Part shown: one piece after another, positions 1 to 7,401 of the stretch
Layout: every line of letters begins with the position of its first letter
Numbering within the stretch: the stretch's first letter is position 1
Source of the DNA: CADEED01 sp964444835
Lineage (GTDB): Bacteria; Pseudomonadota; Gammaproteobacteria; Steroidobacterales; Steroidobacteraceae
Length of the DNA stretch: 64,000 nt
Assembly: GCA_964444835.1 (NCBI GenBank)
Contig: CAYUIT010000002.1
Location: 152,801 to 216,800 of the forward strand
Direction: 5' to 3'
Notes under the pieces: model-generated
Databases searched by the model: none
Told to the model about the DNA's origin: nothing
Seen by the model: only the letters and a program-made list of their open reading frames with translations
Translations under genes and position numbers: made by a program

Positions 1-426
1 CGTACCCGAATTGCCGAGAGTCAAAGCGAGAATCTCGCAACCCGCATCGCCGATACGCTACGCGCGACTGGCACCGTCGCCAGCGAGCCTCGTGCCAAGC
101 GGATCGTCGTTGAACACGATGGGCGCATGGTATTCGTCTCGCAAGACGACATTCACAGCGTGACGGCCGATCGCAACTACGTCACGCTCCATTGCGGGCA
201 GCAGGCCTACTCATTGCGCTGGACCATGACGCAAGCGCAAGCCGCGCTCGATCCACAGCGATTCTTGCGCGTGCATCGCTCGGTCATCATCAACTGCGAG
301 CGCGTCAAGGAGATGACTCGCTGGTTCCATGGCGAGTATGTCATCGTGCTCACGAACGATCAGCAATTCACGTCGGGCCGCAGCTTCAGCGCTGCGCTGC
401 GAGCGCGCATCAAGAACACGCTGTAG
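1..426 (+). CDS. LytTR DNA-binding response regulator, C-terminal part (cut by window start)
   Basis: The reading frame is open from base 1 to the TAG at 424-426, so the N-terminus lies outside the window. The last ~100 residues form a LytTR domain: an 'IHSVTADRNYVTLH' strand, then 'RFLRVHRSVIIN', the conserved F-x-R-x-H-R-S signature of this family, and a basic C-terminal strand ending in 'SGRSFSAALRARI'. LytTR proteins are usually two-component response regulators with an N-terminal receiver; that domain would be upstream and cannot be seen. An internal ATG at 127 would give a bare 99-residue LytTR, but the in-frame upstream codons look like a linker, so a longer protein is preferred. It converges with ychF, with only 11 bp between stop codons. 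Target genes and partner kinase are unknown. Confidence 0.88.
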   Translation, partial: RTRIAESQSENLATRIADTLRATGTVASEPRAKRIVVEHDGRMVFVSQDDIHSVTADRNYVTLHCGQQAYSLRWTMTQAQAALDPQRFLRVHRSVIINCERVKEMTRWFHGEYVIVLTNDQQFTSGRSFSAALRARIKNTL

Positions 427-437
427 CGGCGCGCTGC

Positions 438-1529
438 TTACACGTTGAACAGGAAGTGCATCACGTCGCCCTCGCGGACGACGTACTCCTTACCCTCACG
501 CTGCATCTTGCCCGCAGCCTTGGCGCCCTGCTCACCCTGGTAGGCGATGAAATCGTCGAACGCAATCACCTCGGCGCGAATGAAGCCATGCTCGAAGTCG
601 GTATGGATCACGCCCGCCGCTTGCGGTGCCGTATCGCCGCGCTTGATTGTCCAGGCGCGCACTTCCTTCACGCCCGCCGTGAAGTAGGTCTGCAGACCTA
701 ACAACTTATAGCCCGCCCGAATCACGCGGTTGAGCCCAGGCTCGTCGAGCTTGAGCTCTTTCAGAAAGTCGTCGCGATCCGCCTCTTCAAGTTGCGAAAT
801 CTCCGCTTCGATGGCGGCGCACACGGGCACGACCATCGCGCCTTCCTGTGAGGCCCGCGCTCGCAACGCATCGAGGAACGGATTGTTCTCGAAGCCCTCT
901 TCCGTGACGTTGGCAACATACATCACCGGCTTGTCGGTCAGCAGATGCAGCTCGCGAATGTCCTTCTTTTCGTCGGCCGTCAGTGTCATCGCATGCACGG
1001 GCTTACCGGCATCGAGTTGCGCCCGGACTCGCTCGTAGATCGCGCGCTTGCGAATCGCATCTTTGTCGCCGCCTTTCGCCGCCTTCGCTTGGCGCTCGGC
1101 AGCCTTCTCCGCGATGTTGAGATCGGCGAGCACCAACTCCGTGTTGATGATGTCGACATCGGCGAGCGGATCGATGCGGCCTGCGACGTGCACGATGTCG
1201 TCGTTCTCGAAACAGCGGACCACATGCGCAATCGCATCGACTTCGCGAATGTGGGACAGAAATGCATTGCCCTTACCCTTGCCTTCGGAGGCGCCCTCGA
1301 CAAGACCAGCAATATCGACGAACTCGATCATCGCGGGAACGACGCGCTCAGGCTGCACGATCGCGGCCAGTTGGTCGAGCCGCGGGTCAGGCACGGGCAC
1401 GATGCCGACGTTGGGATCGATCGTGCAGAACGGATAGTTTTCGGCAGCAATCTGCGCGCGCGTCAGCGCATTGAACAAAGTCGACTTGCCGACATTGGGC
1501 AAGCCGACGATTCCGCATTTGATTCCCAT
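438..1529 (-). CDS. ychF: Ribosome-associated P-loop ATPase/GTPase YchF (OLA1 family)
   Basis: A 363-residue protein, the normal length for YchF (Obg-like ATPase 1 family), a ribosome-associated nucleotide hydrolase that in this family prefers ATP to GTP. The G1 P-loop 'GLPNVGKSTLFNAL' is near residue 8, G3 'DIAGL' near residue 72, and the place of the usual NKxD G4 motif is taken by 'NVTEEGF', the variant linked to relaxed base specificity. The C-terminal ~85 residues are the TGS domain ending in 'EGDVMHFLFNV'. The start has GGAG nine bases upstream. It lies 3 bp downstream of pth, the usual pth-ychF pair. Confidence 0.97.
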   Translation of the reverse strand: MGIKCGIVGLPNVGKSTLFNALTRAQIAAENYPFCTIDPNVGIVPVPDPRLDQLAAIVQPERVVPAMIEFVDIAGLVEGASEGKGKGNAFLSHIREVDAIAHVVRCFENDDIVHVAGRIDPLADVDIINTELVLADLNIAEKAAERQAKAAKGGDKDAIRKRAIYERVRAQLDAGKPVHAMTLTADEKKDIRELHLLTDKPVMYVANVTEEGFENNPFLDALRARASQEGAMVVPVCAAIEAEISQLEEADRDDFLKELKLDEPGLNRVIRAGYKLLGLQTYFTAGVKEVRAWTIKRGDTAPQAAGVIHTDFEHGFIRAEVIAFDDFIAYQGEQGAKAAGKMQREGKEYVVREGDVMHFLFNV

Positions 1530-1532
1530 GGA

Positions 1533-2123
1533 CTACTTCTCCGCCGCCGGCGGTGCCGGACGAGCATGTAACTTTTGCATCGCTTTCTGCGCACCATCGC
1601 GCAGCATCTGCTCGATCGCATCCGCACCGGCTGCGATCGTGTCATCGATCAGACGTTGTTCGTCGGCCGAGGCGCGCGTCAACACAAAATCGACGACTTG
1701 GGTCTTCACACCCGGATGGCCCACACCGACGCGCAAGCGCCAGAATTGATCGCCTTGGGCTGCGATGATGTCGCGCAAACCGTTGTGACCGCCGTGACCG
1801 CCCGCATCCTTCAGCCGCACGACACCCGCAGGCAAATCGATCTCATCGTGCGCGACTAACATCTCGCGCGGCGTCAGTTTGTAGAACTGCAGCACGGAAG
1901 ATACGGGCCCACCACTACGGTTCATGAAGCTCATCGGCTTGAGCAGCCATAGCTCCTGAGTGCCGAGCCGGATACGCGCAAGTTCGCCTTGATGCTTACC
2001 CTCGGCGCGAAACGTGCCGCCGTGGCGGCGCGCGAGCTCATCGACCAACCAAAAGCCCGCGTTGTGCCGCGTGCGCGCGTACTCCGGCCCGGGATTTCCG
2101 AGTCCGACAACGAGCTTGAGCAC
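1533..2123 (-). CDS. pth: Peptidyl-tRNA hydrolase
   Basis: 196 residues. Hydrolyses peptidyl-tRNA released by abortive translation so the tRNA can be reused; cytosolic and essential in most bacteria. The N-terminal signature 'GLGNPGPEYARTRHNAGF' carries the catalytic His (in RHNAGF), 'SFMNRSG' supplies the conserved Asn, and 'AHDEIDLPAG' the conserved Asp. The start codon is GTG at 2123-2121, with a G-rich ribosome-binding site (GGGGGA) about 8 nt upstream. A short Ala/Pro/Lys-rich tail ends the protein. It sits between rplY and ychF on the same strand, as in many Gammaproteobacteria. Confidence 0.97.
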   Translation of the reverse strand: MLKLVVGLGNPGPEYARTRHNAGFWLVDELARRHGGTFRAEGKHQGELARIRLGTQELWLLKPMSFMNRSGGPVSSVLQFYKLTPREMLVAHDEIDLPAGVVRLKDAGGHGGHNGLRDIIAAQGDQFWRLRVGVGHPGVKTQVVDFVLTRASADEQRLIDDTIAAGADAIEQMLRDGAQKAMQKLHARPAPPAAEK

Positions 2124-2244
2124 TGGTGGTCCCCCAAGACTAACGGTGTTGCGTCAGCCGGCAGCGCGGAATGTCCGCGCTGCCGACCGAAACGCAAGCC
2201 CAGCACGCGACGCGGGGTGACGAGCGCCGCCCCACGAGATCGCG

Positions 2245-2961
2245 TTACTTCTTCGCAGCTTCCTTCTTCGCGGGAGCCGCGGCTGCCTTGGCATCGCCCG
2301 CTTTGGCAGCGTCCGCCGCCGGCGCAGCAGCGCCTTCGGCCGGGGCCGCAGCCGTCGCAGCCGCTTCGGCAGTCGGTTCTGGCTCCTCGGCACGCGGCGC
2401 GTGGATCGACACGACCACTGCGTTGCCCTTCGCGAGCGCAGGAACCGTAACGCCCTTCGGCAGCGGAATGTCCGCGAGGTACTTCGACTCGTTCAAGCTC
2501 ATCGCCGAGAGATCGAGTTCGAGGAACTCCGGCAGATCCGCCGGCAAGCACGACACTTCGACGTCGGCAATGCGATGCGCGAGTACGCCGCCCTGCGTCT
2601 TGACGCCTGGCGCCACCGCTTCGCCCTTGAAGTGGATCGGCAAGCGAATGCGGATCTTCTCGCTCTCCGTCACGCGCTGCAGATCGACGTGCACGATCGC
2701 GTTGCGCGCGGGGTGCATCTGCAGATCCTTGACGATCGCCGCTTGGGTTTGATCGCCGACCTTCAGATTGATGATCGACGAATAGAATTTCTCGTTCTCG
2801 ACGAGCGTCATCAGCTTCTGATGGTCGAGAGCAAGGCTGCGCGGATCACGATGACCGCCGTAGAGAATGGCCGGAACTTTTCCTTCGATACGCAGGCGGC
2901 GGCTCGCACCCTTGCCCTGAGTATCGCGGAACTCGGCACCGAGTTCGAACGAAATACGCAT
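2245..2961 (-). CDS. rplY: 50S ribosomal protein L25 / general stress protein Ctc
   Basis: 238 residues: an N-terminal L25 domain that binds 5S rRNA (start 'MRISFELGAEFRDTQGKGA', then 'KVPAILYGGHRDPRSLALDH'), a C-terminal TL5/Ctc beta domain (residues ~95-185), and an Ala/Glu/Pro-rich tail ending in KKEAAKK. The two-domain form is longer than the 94-residue E. coli protein and is common outside enterics. The ATG at 2961 is chosen because TTGGAGT lies 8-9 nt before it; an in-frame ATG nine codons upstream would bury this site. A terminator-like hairpin (2982-3012) separates it from prs, so it may have its own promoter or leader control. Confidence 0.95.
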   Translation of the reverse strand: MRISFELGAEFRDTQGKGASRRLRIEGKVPAILYGGHRDPRSLALDHQKLMTLVENEKFYSSIINLKVGDQTQAAIVKDLQMHPARNAIVHVDLQRVTESEKIRIRLPIHFKGEAVAPGVKTQGGVLAHRIADVEVSCLPADLPEFLELDLSAMSLNESKYLADIPLPKGVTVPALAKGNAVVVSIHAPRAEEPEPTAEAAATAAAPAEGAAAPAADAAKAGDAKAAAAPAKKEAAKK

Positions 2962-2981
2962 GTTGTTGACTCCAATTGACA

Positions 2982-3012
2982 CTAACAAAACGAGCGCCGC
3001 GACCAGCGCTCG
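2982..3012 (-). terminator. Intrinsic terminator-like hairpin between prs and rplY
   Basis: Read on the minus strand, CGAGCGC pairs perfectly with GCGCTCG across an 8-nt loop (plus positions 2991-2997 and 3006-3012), followed by TTTTGTTAG. A 7-bp GC-rich stem plus T-run is a classic Rho-independent terminator. It follows the prs stop (3059) and precedes the rplY start (2961) by about 20 nt. It could end prs transcripts or act as an attenuator in an rplY leader. Confidence 0.65.
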
Positions 3013-3020
3013 TCACCTAT

Positions 3021-3052
3021 GAGCCGCACTCGCCGTGAGGCGCGCGCGGCTC
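3021..3052 (-). other. Second nested hairpin in the prs-rplY gap
   Basis: GAGCCGC (3021-3027) pairs with GCGGCTC (3046-3052), and inside the loop CGCC (3031-3034) pairs with GGCG (3039-3042). There is no T-run after it. It begins 6 nt after the prs stop on the minus strand. It may protect the prs 3' end or form part of an rplY mRNA leader together with the adjacent terminator-like stem. Confidence 0.5.
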
Positions 3053-3058
3053 CCAAAC

Positions 3059-4015
3059 TCAATCGATATACAAGCTACTGACCGATTCCTCATCGCGGAT
3101 GCGACGAATGGTCTCAGCTAGCAAGGCCGCCACCGACAATTGCCGGATACGGCCACAATTCTTCGCGGCAGTCGACAACGGAATCGTGTCCGTGACGACC
3201 AGCTCGTCGAGCGCCGACTTCGAGATCTTCTCGATCGCATTACCCGACAAGATCGCGTGCGTGATGTATGACACCACGCGCGTTGCGCCTTCGTCCTTCA
3301 GTGCCTGCGCGGCAGCACACAACGTGCCCGCCGTATCGACCATGTCGTCGACGAGCACGCAGGTCTTGCCCGCGACCTCGCCGATGATATTCATCACCTT
3401 CGACTCGTTCGGCCGCGGCCGTCGCTTATCGATGATGGCGAGATCGGCATCGTCGAGCCGTTTCGCGAGCGCCCGCGCCCGCACCACGCCGCCGACATCC
3501 GGCGAGACCACGATCATTTTGTCGTAGCGCTGCTTCCACGCATCGCCTAACAACACCGGCGACGCATACACGTTGTCTACCGGAATGTCGAAAAAGCCCT
3601 GAATCTGGTCCGCGTGCAGATCGATCGTCAGCAAGCGATCGACACCAGCACTTTGGACCATGTTGGCGACCAGCTTCGCCGTAATCGCCGAGCGCGTCGC
3701 CCGCGGCCGACGGTCTTGGCGCGAGTAGCCAAAATATGGCACCACCGCCGTAATCCGCGCAGCCGACGCGCGCCGACAGGCATCGACCATCACCAACAAC
3801 TCCATCAGGTTGTCGTTGGCGGGCGGACAAGTCGGTTGCACGATGAACACATCGCGACCGCGCACGTTTTCCATCAACTCGACGTTGACTTCACCGTCCG
3901 AAAAGCGCCCCACGTAGGCGCGCCCGAGTGGCGTCATCAGATGCCGAGCGATGTCCTGCGCGAGCGCCGGATTGGCATTGCCGGCGAACAGCGCCAGTGT
4001 TTCCGAATCGACCAC
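3059..4015 (-). CDS. prs: Ribose-phosphate pyrophosphokinase
   Basis: Makes PRPP from ribose-5-phosphate and ATP, feeding purine, pyrimidine, histidine, tryptophan and NAD synthesis. 'LALFAGNANPALAQDIA' opens the family fold. 'GRFSDGEVNVEL' and 'NVRGRDVFIVQPTC' follow. 'DRRPRATRSAITAKLVANM' is the ATP-loop region, 'VSPDVGG' the ribose-phosphate site and 'VLVDDMVDTAGT' the PRPP-binding motif. GTG at 4015 with a G-run (AGGGGG) just upstream gives 318 residues, close to the family's ~315. An ATG at 4072 would add 19 residues without homology and run almost into the tRNA. It lies 66 bp downstream of tRNA-Gln. Confidence 0.95.
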   Translation of the reverse strand: MVDSETLALFAGNANPALAQDIARHLMTPLGRAYVGRFSDGEVNVELMENVRGRDVFIVQPTCPPANDNLMELLVMVDACRRASAARITAVVPYFGYSRQDRRPRATRSAITAKLVANMVQSAGVDRLLTIDLHADQIQGFFDIPVDNVYASPVLLGDAWKQRYDKMIVVSPDVGGVVRARALAKRLDDADLAIIDKRRPRPNESKVMNIIGEVAGKTCVLVDDMVDTAGTLCAAAQALKDEGATRVVSYITHAILSGNAIEKISKSALDELVVTDTIPLSTAAKNCGRIRQLSVAALLAETIRRIRDEESVSSLYID

Positions 4016-4081
4016 GCCGCCCCCTGGACCGCTAGCAACCCGAGACTCTCGACAAACCGCGCTATCTAGCAACTAACTAGA

Positions 4082-4156
4082 TGGCTGGGGTGGAAGGATT
4101 CGAACCTCCGAATGGCGGGATCAAAACCCGCTGCCTTACCACTTGGCGACACCCCA
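4082..4156 (-). tRNA. tRNA-Gln (anticodon TTG)
   Basis: A 75-nt cloverleaf on the minus strand. The acceptor 5' TGGGGTG pairs with 3' CACCCCA, followed by discriminator G and an encoded CCA. The anticodon stem GCGGG/CCCGC closes a TTTTGAT loop, giving anticodon TTG (reads CAA/CAG). The T-arm contains GGTTCGAATCC. Its position between ispE and prs is the classical gammaproteobacterial location. Its first 21 nt overlap the 3' end of the ispE reading frame. Confidence 0.97.
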
Positions 4157-5014
4157 ACGGTGCATGTGAATTAATAGCGGCGACTCTGCGAGCCCGCGCG
4201 CTACGAAACTCTGCCATTCATCCGGCACGCGCGCGGCGACGCGTTCTGCATCGGCCGCCGATTTGAAACTCGCAAACACGCAAGCGCCGGTCCCGGTGAG
4301 TCGCGCCGGGGCAAACCGGGCAAGCCAATCGAGTGCTTCAGCCACTTGCGGATAGCGCGCGCGAACCACAGGTTCGCAATCGTTTCGCCCACCGGAATCG
4401 AAAAAGCCGCGTATTGTTGTTATCGGCGAATTCCTTGTCAATTCAGGTGCCTGGAAGATTTCGCGAGTCGGGACGGAAATCCCGGGGTGGACCAGGACAA
4501 ACCAGGCCTCCGGCAGCGAAATCGGGGCCAAACGCTCGCCCAGGCCTTCCGCCCAGGCGGATGTGCCATGCACAAAAACCGGCACGTCAGCCCCCAATTT
4601 GAGGCCAATGGCCGCCAATTCGTCCGTTGACAGCCCCAGACGCCATAGCTGGTTGAGGCCGACCAGCGTCGTGGCAGCATCGGAGCTGCCGCCGCCCAGA
4701 CCGCCGCCCATCGGAATTCGCTTCTGCACCTCGATTCGGGCACCCAGTTGGGTTCCAGACGCTTGGCGTAAGGCCTGAGCGGCTCGGACGGTCAAATCTT
4801 GATCACTTGGCACGCCCTCAGGACCCTGGGGCCGTTCAATTGCACCGGACTCGAGCACCGTGAGATGCACCGTGTCGCACAGGTCGATGAGCTGAAACAC
4901 GGTCTGCAACTCGTGATAGCCGTCCGGTCGCCGGCCGACGATATGCAGCATCAGGTTCAACTTTGCCGGCGCAGGCCAAGCGGTCGTCGCACTCGACCCG
5001 TTCATTGCAACCAT
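4136..5014 (-). CDS. ispE: 4-diphosphocytidyl-2-C-methyl-D-erythritol kinase
   Basis: GHMP-family kinase of the MEP isoprenoid pathway; phosphorylates CDP-ME at the 2-hydroxyl. 'PAPAKLNLMLHIVGRRPDGYH' is the N-terminal signature with its catalytic Lys, and 'PMGGGLGGGSSDAA' is the glycine-rich ATP loop. The C-terminal GHMP motif is around 'ARLTGTGACVFASF'. The ATG at 5014 has GGA 6-8 nt before it; the ATG at 5005 is an alternative that would form an ATGA overlap with lolB. About 292 residues, slightly longer than the usual ~283. The stop (TAA, 4138-4136) lies inside the downstream tRNA-Gln, so the last residues are encoded by tRNA sequence. Confidence 0.95.
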   Translation of the reverse strand: MVAMNGSSATTAWPAPAKLNLMLHIVGRRPDGYHELQTVFQLIDLCDTVHLTVLESGAIERPQGPEGVPSDQDLTVRAAQALRQASGTQLGARIEVQKRIPMGGGLGGGSSDAATTLVGLNQLWRLGLSTDELAAIGLKLGADVPVFVHGTSAWAEGLGERLAPISLPEAWFVLVHPGISVPTREIFQAPELTRNSPITTIRGFFDSGGRNDCEPVVRARYPQVAEALDWLARFAPARLTGTGACVFASFKSAADAERVAARVPDEWQSFVARGLAESPLLIHMHRWGVAKW

Positions 5015-5613
5015 CGGTCCAAGATGACACGCACTCGTGCCGCTTCGCGCTGCGCCGTCAGGCGCTCGGGCAAACCCGACGCGGCGGAGTATTGCGTGAA
5101 CGTGATTTGCCAACCGTCTTGCGTGAGCGACGCGAGGCGCTCGCCGGCCAACGCATGCGCCTCGACCGGGACAGCGGGTGCCGGCACGCCTAACAACCAA
5201 TAGCGCAGCCGATCGAGCGGCAATTCGAAGCCGAGCCGACGCTCGATCTCAGCGCGCGCCGCCTCGCCGTCCAAAGCTTCACCGTTACTCGTCAACATTG
5301 CCAACGTGCCGCCATTCCACTCGAGGCGCAACCCACCAACGCCGAGCGGGCCATCGAGCGCGAGTCGGCTGTCATTGTCGGCTTGCTCGAACCGCATCGA
5401 GCCAGAGAAGCCCTGCTCACCCGCTGCGACGGCAATGCGCCCTGCGAGCGCAAACTGCGCACGGGCTTGCAGGCTCGCTTGCCGCTCCGGCCACGGCTGA
5501 TCCGCCGCAATGAGCGGCGCGCGTTCGACAACAGGTCGTGTCGCGCACGCTGTTGACAGCGCAATCGCAATGCCGAGCGCGAGCCCTGCTCGCCAGCCGT
5601 TTCGCACCGACAC
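5002..5613 (-). CDS. lolB: Outer-membrane lipoprotein receptor LolB
   Basis: 203 residues. Final receptor of the Lol pathway, accepting lipoproteins from periplasmic LolA and inserting them in the outer membrane. A signal peptide with lipobox ending 'LSTAC' (Cys ~23) marks it as a lipoprotein itself. LolB-type sequence follows: 'FALAGRIAVAAGEQGFSGSMRFEQ', then 'LPLDRLRYWLLGVPAP', the conserved LxxWLxGxP motif, and 'ITFTQY...LPERLTAQR'. The stop overlaps the ispE start region, so the two are probably translationally coupled. The TPR gene ends 7 bp upstream on the same strand. Confidence 0.93.
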   Translation of the reverse strand: MSVRNGWRAGLALGIAIALSTACATRPVVERAPLIAADQPWPERQASLQARAQFALAGRIAVAAGEQGFSGSMRFEQADNDSRLALDGPLGVGGLRLEWNGGTLAMLTSNGEALDGEAARAEIERRLGFELPLDRLRYWLLGVPAPAVPVEAHALAGERLASLTQDGWQITFTQYSAASGLPERLTAQREAARVRVILDRWLQ

Positions 5614-5620
5614 CTCGCGA

Positions 5621-7345
5621 TTAGATCGACGGTGATTCCGTGGTGGGCTTGGCCGGCGGCGCGCCCGTCAGACGCTGCACCGTCGTGCGCAAGATGTCCG
5701 ACTCGGGATTGCGCGAGTATGCGCGGGTCCAGACCGCCAACGCCTCACTTCGCCGGTTCAGCACCCACAGCGTTTCGCCCAAATGGGCCGCGATCTCGCT
5801 GTCAGGGAAGATCCGATAGGCACGCTCGAGGAGCGGCAGCGCGCCCGCGGCATCGCCGCGGCGAAACTTCACCCACCCCAGGCTATCGAGATAAGCCGGA
5901 TTGTCGGGTGTGGCCTGCAGCGCTGCCTGGATGAGCTTCTCGGCTCGATCGAGCTGCACATTGTCATCAGCAAGCGAATAGCCGAGTGCGTTGAGGATCG
6001 AAGGGTCGTCGGGGCGCTCGGCTAACAACTTTTCTAATGCGCGGATGCTATCGCGCGAGCGACTGGCTTTGTCGAGCGCAAGTGCACGCTGGTAGCGCAC
6101 GGTCGGATGATTGGCGAAACGCTGCTCGGCCGCGTCGAGCATCACGATCGCCTCTTCCGGCTTGCCAGACTCCTCGAGCAGCGCCGCTTTGGCGAGCTCG
6201 ACATCGAGCGCACGTTCCCGCTCCTTCTCTGCGAGTGCGTCGAGCAGGCGAAACGCCGCGTCGCGCTCGCCTTTTTCGAGCAGTAGCTTGCCGGCACGTA
6301 CTCGCGCTGGCAAACCGGCCCCCGCACTCACGAGCCGTTGATAGCCTTCCAACGCGCCCTCTTTGTTGTTCTGCCGCTCGGCGATGATGGCCAGAAAATA
6401 GAAAGCCTCCGGCGCGACCGCGCCGGCACCTAACAAGCGGACGAACCGTTCCTGGGCCTCCTCGAGCTGCCCGTTCTGCAATGCCAAGCGAGCGAGGCGT
6501 AGTTCTGCTTCGGACTGCGCGCCGGTATCGCTCACCATGCCTTCGAGTTCGCGCCGCGCCTCATCGACGCGGTCGAGTCGCGACAAGGCGTCGACCACGG
6601 CGAATCGTGCTCGCTCCGGCGATAACGCCGCTGCCTCACGCGCAACCGCCAACGCCGGCACCGCATCGCCGAGCGACGACAGGGCCGCGGCGAGCCGGGC
6701 CCGCGCGTCACCGGATGCCGGGTCATCGTCGACCGCTCGCTGGGCGTAGCCACGCGCTGCTTGGAAATGGAACGCATCGAGCGCGAGATCGCTCGCCGCT
6801 AACAACACGTCGGCGCTCGCTGCCTTGCGGTCGAACAACGGCCGCAAGCTTGCGAACGCGCCCCACGCACTACCCGCCTCGGCGGCCGGCTCGATCAGCT
6901 CGACGATGCCCGCATCGCCCTTGGTGGCATGCACGGCCGCAAACGCGGCCTGCGCCTCCACGATGCGATCGAGCTTCAAGGCAGCCAAGCCAACGGCCTG
7001 GGCCGCCTCGGCACTCTGCGGCTCGAGTTCGCGCCAACGGCGCGCGGCGCGCAGCTCGACATCCAGGTGGTGGCATGTTGACCCAACGCTCGTTGCGCGT
7101 GTCGCAAGCGCCGCGTCCTTGCGCTTGGTGGCGATCCGCAAATAGCGCTCGGCCGCGCCGCGGCAATCGCCCTTCGACAAGGCCATCTCCGCAAGCAGTG
7201 TGTCCGTATCGGTCTTGGTTTGCTCGGACAATGCCTGGCTGGGACGGGCCAGCAAACACCCGACGGCGACCAGCAAGGCGGCGAAAACCAGCGAAGCGGT
7301 GCGGTGCTCGAACCGCAACACAGTAGCGGACGGTAGGTTTTTCAT
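5621..7345 (-). CDS. Exported tetratricopeptide-repeat protein upstream of lolB
   Basis: About 574 residues from ATG 7345. An N-terminal hydrophobic segment ('SLVFAALLVAVGCLLARPSQA') looks like a signal peptide ending in an AxA-type site, so the protein is probably periplasmic or membrane-anchored. The rest is an alpha-helical solenoid of many TPR-like repeats. The clearest are near the C-terminus: 'ALGYSLADDNVQLDRAEKLI' and 'LDSLGWVKFRRGDAAGALPL'. A long TPR protein upstream of lolB is frequent in beta/gammaproteobacteria; no precise function is established here. A TATATT box ends 6 nt before ATG 7345, favouring this start over the ATG at 7372. Divergent from prfA. Confidence 0.85.
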   Translation of the reverse strand: MKNLPSATVLRFEHRTASLVFAALLVAVGCLLARPSQALSEQTKTDTDTLLAEMALSKGDCRGAAERYLRIATKRKDAALATRATSVGSTCHHLDVELRAARRWRELEPQSAEAAQAVGLAALKLDRIVEAQAAFAAVHATKGDAGIVELIEPAAEAGSAWGAFASLRPLFDRKAASADVLLAASDLALDAFHFQAARGYAQRAVDDDPASGDARARLAAALSSLGDAVPALAVAREAAALSPERARFAVVDALSRLDRVDEARRELEGMVSDTGAQSEAELRLARLALQNGQLEEAQERFVRLLGAGAVAPEAFYFLAIIAERQNNKEGALEGYQRLVSAGAGLPARVRAGKLLLEKGERDAAFRLLDALAEKERERALDVELAKAALLEESGKPEEAIVMLDAAEQRFANHPTVRYQRALALDKASRSRDSIRALEKLLAERPDDPSILNALGYSLADDNVQLDRAEKLIQAALQATPDNPAYLDSLGWVKFRRGDAAGALPLLERAYRIFPDSEIAAHLGETLWVLNRRSEALAVWTRAYSRNPESDILRTTVQRLTGAPPAKPTTESPSI

Positions 7346-7351
7346 GCTCGG

Positions 7352-7357
7352 AATATA
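7352..7357 (-). promoter_or_regulatory. Putative -10 box of the TPR-lolB-ispE operon
   Basis: On the minus strand TATATT is followed by exactly 6 nt and the ATG at 7345. No recognisable ribosome-binding site lies between. If this is the -10 element, transcription would start at or next to the A of the ATG. No good -35 hexamer is visible. Confidence 0.45.
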
Positions 7358-7388
7358 TCTCATGCGTCGCATTCCGACCCCGCCCGCT

Positions 7389-7394
7389 TACAAT
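7389..7394 (+). promoter_or_regulatory. Putative -10 box of prfA
   Basis: TACAAT (5/6 match to TATAAT) is followed by 7 nt and the preferred GTG start of prfA at 7402. There is no Shine-Dalgarno sequence, consistent with a leaderless transcript. Confidence 0.5.
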
Positions 7395-7401
7395 GGTTCA
7401 C

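Noticed and set aside
4016..4072. Upstream ATG for prs at 4072
   Set aside because: It adds 19 residues without similarity and leaves only 9 nt after tRNA-Gln; GTG 4015 fits the family length and has a purine-rich site.
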